Source: Acidobacteriaceae bacterium
Lineage (GTDB): Bacteria; Acidobacteriota; Terriglobia; Terriglobales; Acidobacteriaceae
Reading direction: 5' to 3'
DNA: 38,467 bases
Assembly: GCA_003131635.1 (NCBI GenBank)
Contig: PKVZ01000085.1
Coordinates: 346-38,812, forward strand
Numbering within the stretch: position 1 is the first letter of the stretch; every line of letters starts with the position of its first letter. The translations under genes were made by a program, and so were the position numbers. Below are positions 24,108 to 33,376 of the stretch, piece by piece. Below the pieces are notes generated by a model that did no database searches, was not told the origin of the DNA, and was given only the letters and a program-made list of their open reading frames with translations.

Positions 24108-24929
24108 TCACTGTTGCTTGCGCGAAAGCTCCCACGCCTTGGCATACTTCCACGAGACATAAACCGCATGGTAGAGATGCAGCAGCAGCCCTTCTAGGCC
24201 ATCGAGGAAACCGAGGCGAAGAAAATAGTTGTAGACGAACGTTGCCAGCGGGCGCAAGACGATGTTGACGACGCTGAAGCGGACCTTGCCATCGCCTTTC
24301 GCCACGACCATCTCCGCGCCCAGCGACGAATAGCGGTTCATGTGCTCGATGTAGTCGGAGAGCGTGGGGTAGGAGTGGTGGATGATGTCGATCGGATCAC
24401 CCATGTTGTAGGTCGGCTGAGGGTCATATTTCTGGAGCCCAGCCGCGAGTTGTATGTCTTCGTGAACGAGACGATCTTCGAAACGAGCAGTCCCCGGACG
24501 GAACAGACGAATCTTCGTGTCTGGGTAGAAGCCTCCATGACGAACCCATCGCCCGAGGAAATAGTTTCGCCTTCCGAAAAGAACCCCGTCACGAAAATTT
24601 GCGAATTCTTCATAGCGTGAGCCAAAGAGGATGAGCAGCATGAATTCCCTCATCCCCTCGCTCAATTCCTCATCCGCATCCAAACTCAGAATCCAATCCC
24701 CCGTGGCCTTGTCAATGGCCGAGTTTTTCTGCGCGGAGTAGCCTTTCCATTCCTCGACGAAAACGTTCGCGCCGAATGACTTCGCGATCTCGACGGTGCG
24801 GTCGGTCGAGCCCGAGTCGACAACGACGATTTCTCCCTTGCCGTCGCTAACCAGCGCCTTCACGCTCTCGAGCGTGCGGGCGAGGTTGGCTTCCTCGTTA
24901 TGCGTAATGATCACGACAGACAAGGTCAC
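24108..24929 (-). CDS. Family 2 glycosyltransferase (WaaE/KdtX-like)
   Basis: GT-A fold transferase that adds a sugar to a cell-envelope acceptor. Seen: SVVIITHNEEANLARTLESV at the N-terminus, VVVDSGSTDRTVEIA, and the metal-binding D84-A-D86 in LSLDADEEL, as in WaaE/KdtX-like lipopolysaccharide core transferases. The C-terminal part (about 225-260) is hydrophobic and may associate with the membrane. The length of 273 residues is usual. The start is a GTG without a good ribosome site. The next gene upstream is a TolC-family gene on the same strand. Confidence 0.88.
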   Translation of the reverse strand: MTLSVVIITHNEEANLARTLESVKALVSDGKGEIVVVDSGSTDRTVEIAKSFGANVFVEEWKGYSAQKNSAIDKATGDWILSLDADEELSEGMREFMLLILFGSRYEEFANFRDGVLFGRRNYFLGRWVRHGGFYPDTKIRLFRPGTARFEDRLVHEDIQLAAGLQKYDPQPTYNMGDPIDIIHHSYPTLSDYIEHMNRYSSLGAEMVVAKGDGKVRFSVVNIVLRPLATFVYNYFLRLGFLDGLEGLLLHLYHAVYVSWKYAKAWELSRKQQ

Positions 24930-25000
24930 GGAAGGAAGAATACATCGTCGAGCCTCGGCTGGAGAATTGACGGCGAAGCATCTCCCGGGAATTGCGTAGT

Positions 25001-27115
25001 CTAAGACGGCGGCGGCTGAGGCGATGGCGCTGGCGGCTGAGCAGTCTGCCCGCTAGGGGTACTTTCCTGCCGCGGCGCGACATAGGGCACCTGCGGCAAG
25101 TGCGTAACCTGGCCGCGGGTGGCATCGGCTACGTCGATATTGGAGTGGTCCAGCAGCAAGCCGGTGGCACGATCGAGTTCCACGCGCGACTTCTCGTAGG
25201 CTGCCTTGGCCGAGACCAAATTCGATTCCGAGGTGGTTAAGACGGAGGCATCCTGCAAGATCGCGGTTGTCGTGGTGAGTCCGACTTTCAGCTTCTGCTG
25301 ATCGGCGTCGAGCGTCTGGCGCGCAAAGTCGACCGCATACTGGGCAGCCTGCACGGAAGCGCGGTTTTGTTTCACGTCAAATTGCGCGTTACGGACTTCG
25401 ATGCGCACTTGATTCTCCAACTGGTGCAGCCTCACCTGGGCCTGACGGTATTCCAACTCTGCGCGCACCTGGTTGGCTTGCGCTTCGCGATTGCGCAACG
25501 GGATGCTTAGTGTCAACCCCACGCCTTTGTCGGGGGCGGTGGAGTTGACGAGTTGACTCAGGGTAGTGCCATAGCCCACCGTAGTCGCGGTTTGGAACGG
25601 CGGCGGGGCTGTGCTCTGGGTGTAGCAGAACTTGCTCGATGTCGGCGAGCATGCAGGCACGAGCGGATTAATGGCTCCTCCCGCGCCAGAGCCGCCGTAA
25701 TAGGCGAAGGCATCGAGCGTGGGCAGCAGGGCGTTACGCACTGCCTTGCTGCTTAGATCGCGGGAGTTCAGATCAATGCGCGATTCCACCAGTTCGGCGC
25801 GATGGTCGAGAGCCTCGTTGATCAAGTCTTGGACGGGTGTGACGGGCTCTTGTTCGGGAAGTTGCATAGTCGAGGTTGGAACTACGTCAGCTTCGGCCAG
25901 CACCGGATCCTCGATGCTCCGGCTAAGCGCGTTCTTCATGAGCAACTCTTCCAATTGCAGGTTGTTCTGCGCCAGGATCAGGTTCTGCTGATCGGTTGAG
26001 AGGGTGCTTTGGGCGCTCACCACCTGAATGGGCGGAACTGTGCCGACTTGCGCCTGCTGCTTCGTATCCGTCAGCGCCTTCTGCGCGTAAGTGAGGGATT
26101 CCTGCTGCACGCGCACGTTTTCGTAGGCATAGACCAAGTCCCAATACATATCCTCAATCTGATCGACGGTGGTGATGACTTGCAGGCGGAAGGCGACGTC
26201 GGAGATCTCGCGATTGTTCCTGGCAATGTGGATGAAGCGCAGGTTGGGCCCGGAACCGAAGCCTTGCAGAAGGTTTTGCGTGATCTTGAATTGGAAATTT
26301 GAACTCAATTCGGGCGTCAGCAGGCTGGTAGGGTCGTTCGTGGTCACGTGGGTATTGTTGAATCCGACGGTGATGCTGGTGCCCCATGCGAAACCTTGCG
26401 TATAAGCGAGGTCCGACGTGTAAGTATTCTGGGCAATGACGGGAATCGGGCTGAACACGCTGACGGATTCCGCATCATCCTTGTCGAGTTGCAGCGTGCC
26501 GGTGATGACGGGATCGAAGCTGGTGATGGTCGAGCCGAGCCCGAGCGTGGAACTGACCAGGCCATTGGTTCCGGTGCCGATGCCGCTGGCCGCAACCGTA
26601 GTTCCTCCCGTGCCGGATCCCACCGTGCCACCAAGACCGCCTACGCCACCGCCCGGAGTGTTCTGCACGATGCCGGCGTTGACGCCGAGAATGTTGGCGC
26701 CGGACTTGGCGCGCAAGTAGTCCGTGTCAGCGATGTTGAGGTTGTAGCGGGCAATATCGATATCGAGGTTGTTCTCGAGCGTAAGGGCGACGGCGTCGTC
26801 AATCGATAGATAGATTTTGCCATCGCGCATCAGCGAATCGATGCGCGGCGAGTTCGCGAGATTGGGCTGCGCCAACCGTTGCGCCCGGTAAGGCTGCAGG
26901 ATGCGGGGAAACGCCGAACTGGGTTTCGAGTAATCCTGTAAGTGAACCAATTGCGGCGGGGCGGCAGGCGGCGCAGGCTGTGGCGTGGGAGCGGCGGGAA
27001 CATTTTGCGCACACAACGACGGCGGCAATTGCGTGCCAACTAAAATCGTGGTGCTGGTCAGTAGCAGGCTGGAGCGCAACAGGGCTGCGGTTCGGCGGCG
27101 CAAGAATAAAGACAT
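25001..27115 (-). CDS. TolC-family outer-membrane protein, copy 1
   Basis: Outer-membrane efflux or secretion channel of the TolC family, 704 residues. It has a signal peptide ending near LPPSLCAQ, a Pro-rich linker, then IDDAVALTLENNLDIDIARYNL, the standard first OEP repeat, and a long coiled-coil repeat near the C-terminus (VRIEVRNAQFDVKQNRASV...). TolC proteins are normally about 450-500 residues; the extra length is a Gly-rich loop (NTPGGGVGGLGG) and long inserts. AAGGAG lies upstream of the ATG. It is closely similar to copy 2 at 27323-29413, so the two arose by tandem duplication. No periplasmic adaptor or inner-membrane pump gene adjoins them. Confidence 0.92.
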   Translation of the reverse strand: MSLFLRRRTAALLRSSLLLTSTTILVGTQLPPSLCAQNVPAAPTPQPAPPAAPPQLVHLQDYSKPSSAFPRILQPYRAQRLAQPNLANSPRIDSLMRDGKIYLSIDDAVALTLENNLDIDIARYNLNIADTDYLRAKSGANILGVNAGIVQNTPGGGVGGLGGTVGSGTGGTTVAASGIGTGTNGLVSSTLGLGSTITSFDPVITGTLQLDKDDAESVSVFSPIPVIAQNTYTSDLAYTQGFAWGTSITVGFNNTHVTTNDPTSLLTPELSSNFQFKITQNLLQGFGSGPNLRFIHIARNNREISDVAFRLQVITTVDQIEDMYWDLVYAYENVRVQQESLTYAQKALTDTKQQAQVGTVPPIQVVSAQSTLSTDQQNLILAQNNLQLEELLMKNALSRSIEDPVLAEADVVPTSTMQLPEQEPVTPVQDLINEALDHRAELVESRIDLNSRDLSSKAVRNALLPTLDAFAYYGGSGAGGAINPLVPACSPTSSKFCYTQSTAPPPFQTATTVGYGTTLSQLVNSTAPDKGVGLTLSIPLRNREAQANQVRAELEYRQAQVRLHQLENQVRIEVRNAQFDVKQNRASVQAAQYAVDFARQTLDADQQKLKVGLTTTTAILQDASVLTTSESNLVSAKAAYEKSRVELDRATGLLLDHSNIDVADATRGQVTHLPQVPYVAPRQESTPSGQTAQPPAPSPQPPPS

Positions 27116-27322
27116 AGTTCGTCTCCTTGAACGAGGAAAATGGATGCAATGTATGGCGGACGGATGAATTTAAAATTTTGGATGCACTGGTCATGCACTG
27201 CGTCACACCATCTTAGCGGGATGGAGCGGGATAAAACGGGTGGCCGTTGTAAAGATTTGTCAGAAAAAGAAAAAGAAATGAGGCGCGGCGGGGTAACCGC
27301 GCCCGCTTTTTTCTCGGGCCGC

Positions 27323-29413
27323 CTACTGAGGTTGCACAGCAGTCGCCTGCGGCGCGGGTTGCGCCACCGATGGCAACTCCTTGCGCGGAGCGATATAAGG
27401 CACGTTGGGCATACGCGTGACCTGGCCGCGGGCGGCGTCGTCTACGCTGATGCCGTTGTGGTCGAGCAGCGTTCCGGTAGAGCGGTCCAGTTCGATGCGC
27501 GACTTTTCATAGGCAACCGTGGCATTCACCAGAGTAGATTCGGCCGTCGCCAACTCACTCTGATACTGCAACACCAGCGTTGTAGTGGAAGTGCCAAACT
27601 GATATTTTTTCTGCTCGGCGTCGAGCGACTGGCGTGCCAGGTCGAGAGCGGCTTTGGCGGAGTCCACGCTGGCGCGGTTCTGCTGCACGGTATACTGCGC
27701 GCTGCGGACTTCGATGCTGACCTGGTTTTCGATCTGCTGTTGGCGCATCTGAGCCTGCCGGTATTCCAATTCCGAACGGATCTGTACGGCTTGTGCGGCC
27801 CGGTTACGAATGGGAATATTCAGGCTCAAGCCGACGCCCTTGTCAGGGCTTGTTGAATTGACCAACTGATTCAACGTGCCTCCAAGGCCAGTTGTCGGAG
27901 CAATCTGATCCGGATCGGCCGGGTTGTTGCTGGCGCAGCCGAATAAAAGCTGGTCCGGAGTCGGAGGGTTGGCGCAAACGTTAGCCGTATTTTGCCTGCC
28001 GCCGAGACCGGCGCCTCCGTAATAGGCGAACAAATCGACCGAAGGCAACAGTGCGCTGCGTACCGCCTTGTTGCTGTAATCGCGGCTGTTCAAATCGATG
28101 CGGGTTTCGACCAGTTCGGCGCGATGGCGCAGCGCATCGTTAATCAAGTCCTCGGTGGGCACAACCTGTTCTTCAGCCGGAATTTCCATGGTGGAGGTGG
28201 GAATGACCTCAGCAGTAGCCAGGATGGGGTCTCTCAAACTGCGGGTCAACGCATTTTTCATCAACAGCTGTTCCAGTTCCAGATTGGTTTGCGCCGTGGT
28301 TACCAACCGTTGATCCTGAGCGACGGTGCTTTGCGCACGAACCGTCTCGATCGGGGCCAAGCTGCCGATCTCGACCTGCTTCTTAGTATCCGATAAAGTT
28401 TTCTGGGCGAAGGCTAGCGACTCATTTTGCACGCGCGCATTTTCGTAGGCGAAGACCAGATCCCAGTAAATGTTTTCGATCTGGTCCACCGAATCGATGA
28501 TCTGCAGACGGAACGCGACGTCCGAGAGTTCGCGATTGTTTCTGGCGATATGGAGGAACCGGGTGTTCGCCGGCAGACCAAAGCCTTGTAACAGATGCTG
28601 CGTCAGGCGAAATTGAAAATTGGAGTTGATCTGTGGGCTCAGGCTGGAGAAAAAGCTGTTGGTGGTCACCCTGGTGTTATTGAAACCGACTGACAAGTTT
28701 GTGCCCCAACTAAAACCTTGTTGATAAGCCAGGTTTACAGTGCCCGTATTCTGGGCGAGGCTGGTGCCCGGAGTTACACCCTGAAAGATGCTACTGGCGG
28801 TCTGGCTAAGATGATCGTTTTGTAACGTTCCAGTGATAACCGGATCGAAGCTGGTGATCGTTGGTCCCAAGCCCAGCGTGGAACTGACCAAGCCGTTAGT
28901 ACCGGCGCCGATGCCGCCAGCGCCCAGGCTGGTGCCGCCAGTGGAAACTCCTGCGCTCGCGCCGATACCTCCGACACCGCCGCCCGGAGTATTCTGCACC
29001 ACTCCAGCATTGACGCCGAGAATGGGAGCACCGGCTCGAGCGCGCAGCACGTCGGTATCGGCGATGTTCAGGTTGTAGCGGGCGATGGCGACATCAAGAT
29101 TATTTTCGAGCGCTAAAGCGATGGCGTCATTGAGCGAGAGATAAAGTTTGCCATCGCGCATTAGAGAATCAATGCGCGCCGTGTTGGCCAGATTCGGCGC
29201 GGCCACATGCCGCGGAGCGTAGGGCGCTATCGGATTAGGAAAATGGGATGCTGGCTGGGAGTAGTTCAGCATGGGCAGAGGCCGCGCCTCCGGCGTATTT
29301 TGTGGCGTGGGCGCGGCGGGCGGTTCCTGAGCCCAACCTGAGAGCGTCAGTGTCCCAAATAAAACTGCGGCCATGGCCAGCCGGATGTTGGAGGCTATGC
29401 GTGCGAATGGCAT
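27323..29413 (-). CDS. TolC-family outer-membrane protein, copy 2
   Basis: Paralogue of the neighbouring copy, 696 residues, with a signal peptide ending near LSGWAQE and the same order: Pro-rich linker, LNDAIALALENNLDVAIARYNL, Gly-rich NTPGGGVGGIGA, then two OEP repeats. Long segments are shared nearly word for word with copy 1 (for example SLMRDGK, NLNIADTD, ILGVNAG), while the C-terminal inserts differ (copy 2 has a Cys-containing CANPPTPDQLLFGC loop). GGAG lies 8 nt before the ATG. The 207-nt gap between the two copies has no gene. Confidence 0.92.
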   Translation of the reverse strand: MPFARIASNIRLAMAAVLFGTLTLSGWAQEPPAAPTPQNTPEARPLPMLNYSQPASHFPNPIAPYAPRHVAAPNLANTARIDSLMRDGKLYLSLNDAIALALENNLDVAIARYNLNIADTDVLRARAGAPILGVNAGVVQNTPGGGVGGIGASAGVSTGGTSLGAGGIGAGTNGLVSSTLGLGPTITSFDPVITGTLQNDHLSQTASSIFQGVTPGTSLAQNTGTVNLAYQQGFSWGTNLSVGFNNTRVTTNSFFSSLSPQINSNFQFRLTQHLLQGFGLPANTRFLHIARNNRELSDVAFRLQIIDSVDQIENIYWDLVFAYENARVQNESLAFAQKTLSDTKKQVEIGSLAPIETVRAQSTVAQDQRLVTTAQTNLELEQLLMKNALTRSLRDPILATAEVIPTSTMEIPAEEQVVPTEDLINDALRHRAELVETRIDLNSRDYSNKAVRSALLPSVDLFAYYGGAGLGGRQNTANVCANPPTPDQLLFGCASNNPADPDQIAPTTGLGGTLNQLVNSTSPDKGVGLSLNIPIRNRAAQAVQIRSELEYRQAQMRQQQIENQVSIEVRSAQYTVQQNRASVDSAKAALDLARQSLDAEQKKYQFGTSTTTLVLQYQSELATAESTLVNATVAYEKSRIELDRSTGTLLDHNGISVDDAARGQVTRMPNVPYIAPRKELPSVAQPAPQATAVQPQ

Positions 29414-29844
29414 TTACTCATCTCCGTTCCTGAGAACTGGTGCTAAAGAATCTGATTCGTTTAAGGTGCTGCAAAAAGAGCCGGTTATCATCTGACGCTG
29501 CGCTCCAATGAAAGCTCCACTCAGAAGTTGGTACGCAATCCCAGGTATCCAAGTTCCTGAAAAAGAGTTCCTGAAAAGAACGAATGCTCTGGAAAAGTGC
29601 GTCGAACCCATTTTGTAATTGCAATTCGGTCTTTCTGGCGGCTGCTCTCTGGCGCTGCGTGGAACGGGCTGCGCGAAAATCCCGTACCCGAAGTGAAAGT
29701 TGGTGAAACGCAACAGTATATCCGATGTTGAAACTGGTAAAGTGCTCGGCATAGGGCACACGATGCGGAAATGGGAAGCGCGCAGACCGCAATCCGTGAA
29801 ATGCTTTGGATGACCCTGTGCCTCGGTGGGACTCGAAAGATCGC
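29414..29844. other. Divergent intergenic region between tolC copy 2 and truA
   Basis: About 430 nt without a gene I can support; it should hold the promoters of both flanking genes. Open frames here lack protein-like composition. I saw no strong paired -35/-10 boxes, riboswitch or terminator. Confidence 0.45.
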
Positions 29845-30597
29845 ATGCGCAATCTCAAACTGATTCTCTCCTATGACGGCTCGGAATTCGCCGGCTGGCA
29901 AGTGCAGCCCGGCGATGCGACCGTGCAGGGCACACTTGCCTCAGCCATTGGACGAGTCACCGGCGAAAAGGTCTTGCCGCAAGGTTCGGGCCGAACCGAC
30001 GCGGGCGTACACGCGCTGGCGCAGGTTGTGACATTTGTCACGGAGTCTTCCGTCCCCACGATGAATTTTGTGAAAGCGCTGAATGATGTTTTGCCGGCGT
30101 CGGTGAGGGTTCTGGAGGTGACGGAAGCTGCGGCGGATTTTCATGCGCGGCATTCGGCGCGGGCGAAGACTTATCGCTACCGGATTTATCGCGCCGCGAT
30201 TTGTCCGCCGTTCCTGGCAAGGTATGTGTGGCATTATCCCTATCCTCTGGATGAGCCGGCAATCGTCCGGGCGGCGGAACTGGTAGAGGGCGAGCGCGAT
30301 TTCACTTCCTTTGCCGCGGTGGATCCGGAGCGAGGACGCCAAGGCGTGCCGGTGTCGAACCTGCGGCGCATTTTTTCCTCAAGCTGGGACCGGCGCGGGG
30401 AGGAGTTCGTCTACACCGTAAGAGGATCGGGCTTTCTGCACCACATGGTGAGAAATCTGGTGGGCACGTTTATTCTGGTGGGGAAGGAAACGCTGCAGCC
30501 CGAGGATCTGACGCGCATATTGGAGGCGCGCAACCGGTCGGCTGCGGGAGCGACCGCGCTGGCTAGCGGGTTGTATTTGGTGAATGTGGAGTATTGA
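29845..30597 (+). CDS. truA: tRNA pseudouridine(38-40) synthase
   Basis: Isomerises uridines 38-40 in the anticodon arm of tRNAs. Seen: the catalytic Asp52 in GSGRTDAGVHA, DFHARHSARAKTYRYRI and FLHHMVRNLVGT, all TruA signatures. I start at the ATG at 29845 (MRNLKLILSYDG, the usual TruA N-terminus), giving 250 residues; a TTG at 29806 would add 13 untypical residues. There is no strong ribosome site. It is complete and is followed closely by the aldehyde dehydrogenase gene. Confidence 0.94.
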   Translation: MRNLKLILSYDGSEFAGWQVQPGDATVQGTLASAIGRVTGEKVLPQGSGRTDAGVHALAQVVTFVTESSVPTMNFVKALNDVLPASVRVLEVTEAAADFHARHSARAKTYRYRIYRAAICPPFLARYVWHYPYPLDEPAIVRAAELVEGERDFTSFAAVDPERGRQGVPVSNLRRIFSSSWDRRGEEFVYTVRGSGFLHHMVRNLVGTFILVGKETLQPEDLTRILEARNRSAAGATALASGLYLVNVEY

Positions 30598-30632
30598 CGC
30601 TGCTGGTCGAAATTGGGCGCAAGTTTTCGGAA

Positions 30633-32204
30633 ATGGCCACTGATCTACAAATCGCAGCGCGAAAGATTTCGTCGGTGAATCCGGCAACCGGTGAAGTTCT
30701 GCGCGAGTTGGACTGTGCGGGCGCGGATGAAGTGATCGCAGCGGTGGCGCGGGCGCGTGCGGCGCAGGTGGCATGGGCTAAAGCTGGCGTGCGCCGGCGG
30801 ATCGCGGTACTGCGCGAGTTTCAGTACAAGCTGCAGGGAAAGAGATCCGCGATCGCCGAGGCTATCGCGCGCGAGGCTGGCAAGCCTGTCGCGGAAGCTT
30901 TGACCACCGAAATATTGGTGGTGCTGGATGCGGCACGATTCCTGATCGACCACGCCTACCACCTGCTGCGCGACGAACCGCTGCCTCATGGAAATCTTGC
31001 CACCAAACTCAAGAACGGGCGGCTGGTGAGGGAGCCTTATGGCGTTGTCGGAATTATTTCGCCGTGGAATTATCCATTTTCCATTCCCGCGACGGAGACG
31101 CTGGCGGCTCTAGTGGCTGGCAACGCGGTGGTGCTGAAGCCTTCGGAATTAACCTCCCTCGTGGCGTTGGAACTGAGATCCCTGCTGCACGCGGCAGGCG
31201 TGCCGCAGGATATTTTTCAGGTTGTGGTGGGTGACGGCGCGACGGGCGTGGCCCTGATCCACTCGCCGATCGACAAACTGGTGTTCACGGGCAGCGTGGC
31301 AACAGGAAAGCGCATTGCGATGGCTGCGGCGGAACGATTGCTGCCCGTAGTGCTGGAGTTGGGCGGCAAAGATCCCATGCTGGTGCTGGAGGATGCCGAC
31401 GTAGACGTAGCTGCGAGCGCAGCGGTTTGGGGAGCTTTCGTGAATGCCGGGCAAACTTGTTTGTCAGTCGAGCGCTGTTACGTGCATCGCAGTCTGTACG
31501 AAGCGTTTCTGAGCGCGTGCGCAGAGAAGGCGAAGAGGCTGCGGGTTGGCCGGGGTTTAGATCGTGACATTGATGTAGGACCGATGATCCACAACCGCCA
31601 AGTGCAAATTGTCGAGGCGCATGTGGAAGACGCAATAGCGCGCGGGGCGCGGGTTCTGGCCGGAGGCTCGCGAATGCCGCAACTCGGAACGAACTTTTAT
31701 CAACCCACCGTGCTGGCGGATGTGACGCATGAAATGCGCATCATGCGCGAGGAAACATTTGGTCCGGTGCTGCCCGTCGCGGCGTTCGACACAGACGATG
31801 AAGCGGTGCGGTTGGCGAATGATTCCGAGTTTGGTTTGGCGGCGTGTGTATGGACCCGCGACGACGCCCGCGGGGAACTGCTGGCGCGGCGCATTCAGGC
31901 CGGCACGGTCATGGTGAACGATGTGGTTTCCTGCTTCGGTATCAGCGAGGCGCCGCACGGCGGCTTCAAATCAAGCGGCATTGGCCGCGCCCACGGCCGT
32001 TTTGGATTGGAAGAGATGGTCCGGCTAAAGTATCTCGATGTGGATCTGATGCCCTCGATAAAAAAAGTTTGGTGGTATGGATATGGCGCGAATTTTGCGC
32101 GGCAGATAGAAGGATTGTTGGATATGCAATTTGCTCGCGGATGGGGCGCGCGCCTGCGCGGGGCGTTGCACGCTGCCGGCGTGATGCGGCGTAAGCGATT
32201 GTGA
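30633..32204 (+). CDS. NAD(P)-dependent aldehyde dehydrogenase
   Basis: Oxidises an aldehyde to the acid with NAD(P)+. Seen: SPWNYPF with Asn146, FTGSVATGKRIA (218-229), the general base Glu242 in LELGGKDP and the nucleophile Cys276 in NAGQTCLSVERC. The length from the ATG at 30633 is 523 residues, slightly long; a TTG at 30594 would add 13. The C-terminal tail (about 480-523) is an extension with a YGYGANF motif. The substrate is unknown. It lies 35 nt after truA and 16 nt before the Dph6-like gene, so the three may share a transcript. Confidence 0.93.
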   Translation: MATDLQIAARKISSVNPATGEVLRELDCAGADEVIAAVARARAAQVAWAKAGVRRRIAVLREFQYKLQGKRSAIAEAIAREAGKPVAEALTTEILVVLDAARFLIDHAYHLLRDEPLPHGNLATKLKNGRLVREPYGVVGIISPWNYPFSIPATETLAALVAGNAVVLKPSELTSLVALELRSLLHAAGVPQDIFQVVVGDGATGVALIHSPIDKLVFTGSVATGKRIAMAAAERLLPVVLELGGKDPMLVLEDADVDVAASAAVWGAFVNAGQTCLSVERCYVHRSLYEAFLSACAEKAKRLRVGRGLDRDIDVGPMIHNRQVQIVEAHVEDAIARGARVLAGGSRMPQLGTNFYQPTVLADVTHEMRIMREETFGPVLPVAAFDTDDEAVRLANDSEFGLAACVWTRDDARGELLARRIQAGTVMVNDVVSCFGISEAPHGGFKSSGIGRAHGRFGLEEMVRLKYLDVDLMPSIKKVWWYGYGANFARQIEGLLDMQFARGWGARLRGALHAAGVMRRKRL

Positions 32205-32220
32205 AAGGAATGACACAGAC

Positions 32221-32919
32221 TTGAGAAAAAAAGCACTTGTATCCTGGAGCAGCGGCAAAGATAGCGCCTGGACACTCCAGGTTCTGCGTCAATCGAATGA
32301 ATACGAAATCGTTGGCCTTCTGACCACGATCAACTCCAGCTTCGACCGGGTTGCGATGCACGGGGTTCGCCGTGAACTGGTCGAAGCTCAGGCCGACGCT
32401 GCCGGACTCCCGTTGTGGAAAGTTCCACTGCCGTGGCCCTGTTCGAATCCAGAATACGAAGACGCGATGCGCGCGGCCTGCGCCAAAGCGATCGCTGCCG
32501 GAATAGAAGCCGTTGCCTTTGGCGACCTCTTCCTCGAGGACGTGCGGCAATACCGTGAAGACCGCATGCGTGGGCTCGGGCTTGATCCCGTGTTTCCTTT
32601 ATGGAAGCTCGATACCCGGCAGTTAATACGTGACATGTGGGCCGGCGGAGTGCGAAGTCGAATCGTCTGTCTCGATCCCAGGAAAATGCCCGCCTCGTTC
32701 GCCGGTCGAGAACTGAATGCAAAACTGGTTGACGAATTCCCGCCCGGGATCGACCCTTGCGGAGAAAATGGCGAGTTTCATACTTTCGTGTATGACGGTC
32801 CCATGTTCGTGCATGCGATCCCCGTACAAAACGGAGAGACCGTGACGCGCGATGGATTTGTTTTCACCGACCTGTTGAGGAGCGAACCGGGGGAAGTAGT
32901 CGCGGACTCAGCCGCGTGA
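32221..32919 (+). CDS. Dph6/DUF71-family ATP-pyrophosphatase (diphthine-ammonia ligase-like)
   Basis: PP-loop ATPase with SSGKDSAW (10-17), where G12-K13-D14-S15 binds ATP, and the DUF71 signature DPCGENGEFHTFVYDGP near the C-terminus. It is 232 residues. In eukaryotes and archaea this family makes the amide of diphthamide on EF-2. Bacteria lack diphthamide, so the role here is different and unknown; one branch of the family has been proposed to act in B12 salvage. The start is a TTG at 32221 with AAGGA about 11 nt upstream; no ATG fits. It converges with the cupin gene with no gap between them. Confidence 0.88.
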   Translation: MRKKALVSWSSGKDSAWTLQVLRQSNEYEIVGLLTTINSSFDRVAMHGVRRELVEAQADAAGLPLWKVPLPWPCSNPEYEDAMRAACAKAIAAGIEAVAFGDLFLEDVRQYREDRMRGLGLDPVFPLWKLDTRQLIRDMWAGGVRSRIVCLDPRKMPASFAGRELNAKLVDEFPPGIDPCGENGEFHTFVYDGPMFVHAIPVQNGETVTRDGFVFTDLLRSEPGEVVADSAA

Positions 32920-33285
32920 TCATGATTCCGTAACTCGGTCGCCGTGGCTGGGCGGCTGTGAGATTACGAGAAACCGCACAGTCCCGGAGGATGGATTGCT
33001 GATCTGGTGACGCGCTCCCGGCAGGACGCGGATTCCGCTGCCGGCGTGAAGCAGCGTGCTGCGTCCCTCCACTTCGATCATCACCTCCCCGGAAAGAATG
33101 TAGAAAAACTGCTGTGCCTTCTGGTGATAATGGCGGACTTCGCAGCCGCCCGACGGAACGAACTCTTCAATCACGCTGAGGTTTTCATCTTTCACCAGAT
33201 GCCAGCCGTCGCAATCGTTTCCCCAACGGTAATGTTGCGCGTTCTCGCGGCTGACCGAGCGAGACTGTGCGGCATCTTCCGGCAT
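32920..33285 (-). CDS. Small cupin-fold protein
   Basis: Single-domain cupin of 121 residues. Seen: HYHQKAQQFFYILSGE, with H52, H54 and Q58 in the metal-ligand positions of cupin motif 1 (the usual Glu is Gln), and PGARHQISN with H93 in motif 2. It probably binds a metal and may be an isomerase, dioxygenase or sugar-binding protein; the reaction is unknown. The ATG is at 33285. It is divergent from the DinB-like gene, with pyrimidine-rich tandem repeats between the two. Confidence 0.85.
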   Translation of the reverse strand: MPEDAAQSRSVSRENAQHYRWGNDCDGWHLVKDENLSVIEEFVPSGGCEVRHYHQKAQQFFYILSGEVMIEVEGRSTLLHAGSGIRVLPGARHQISNPSSGTVRFLVISQPPSHGDRVTES

Positions 33286-33292
33286 TCTTTTT

Positions 33293-33348
33293 CGTCTCCT
33301 TTTTGAGTCTTCTTTTTGCTGTCTTCTTTTCGTTGTCTTCTTTTCGTT
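33293..33348. repeat. 14-bp pyrimidine-rich tandem repeats
   Basis: GTCTTCTTTTCGTT occurs exactly twice (33321-33334, 33335-33348), preceded by GTCTTCTTTTTGCT (33307-33320) and a more degenerate unit at 33293-33306. The array lies in the divergent promoter region between the cupin and DinB-like genes, so its copy number could affect either promoter. Confidence 0.8.
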
Positions 33349-33376
33349 AGGCTGGCATCAAGTGTATCTTGTGTCC

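Noticed and set aside
29414..29858. Minus-strand frames between tolC copy 2 and truA
   Set aside because: Overlapping frames with no coding character; I treat the region as promoter-containing intergenic DNA.
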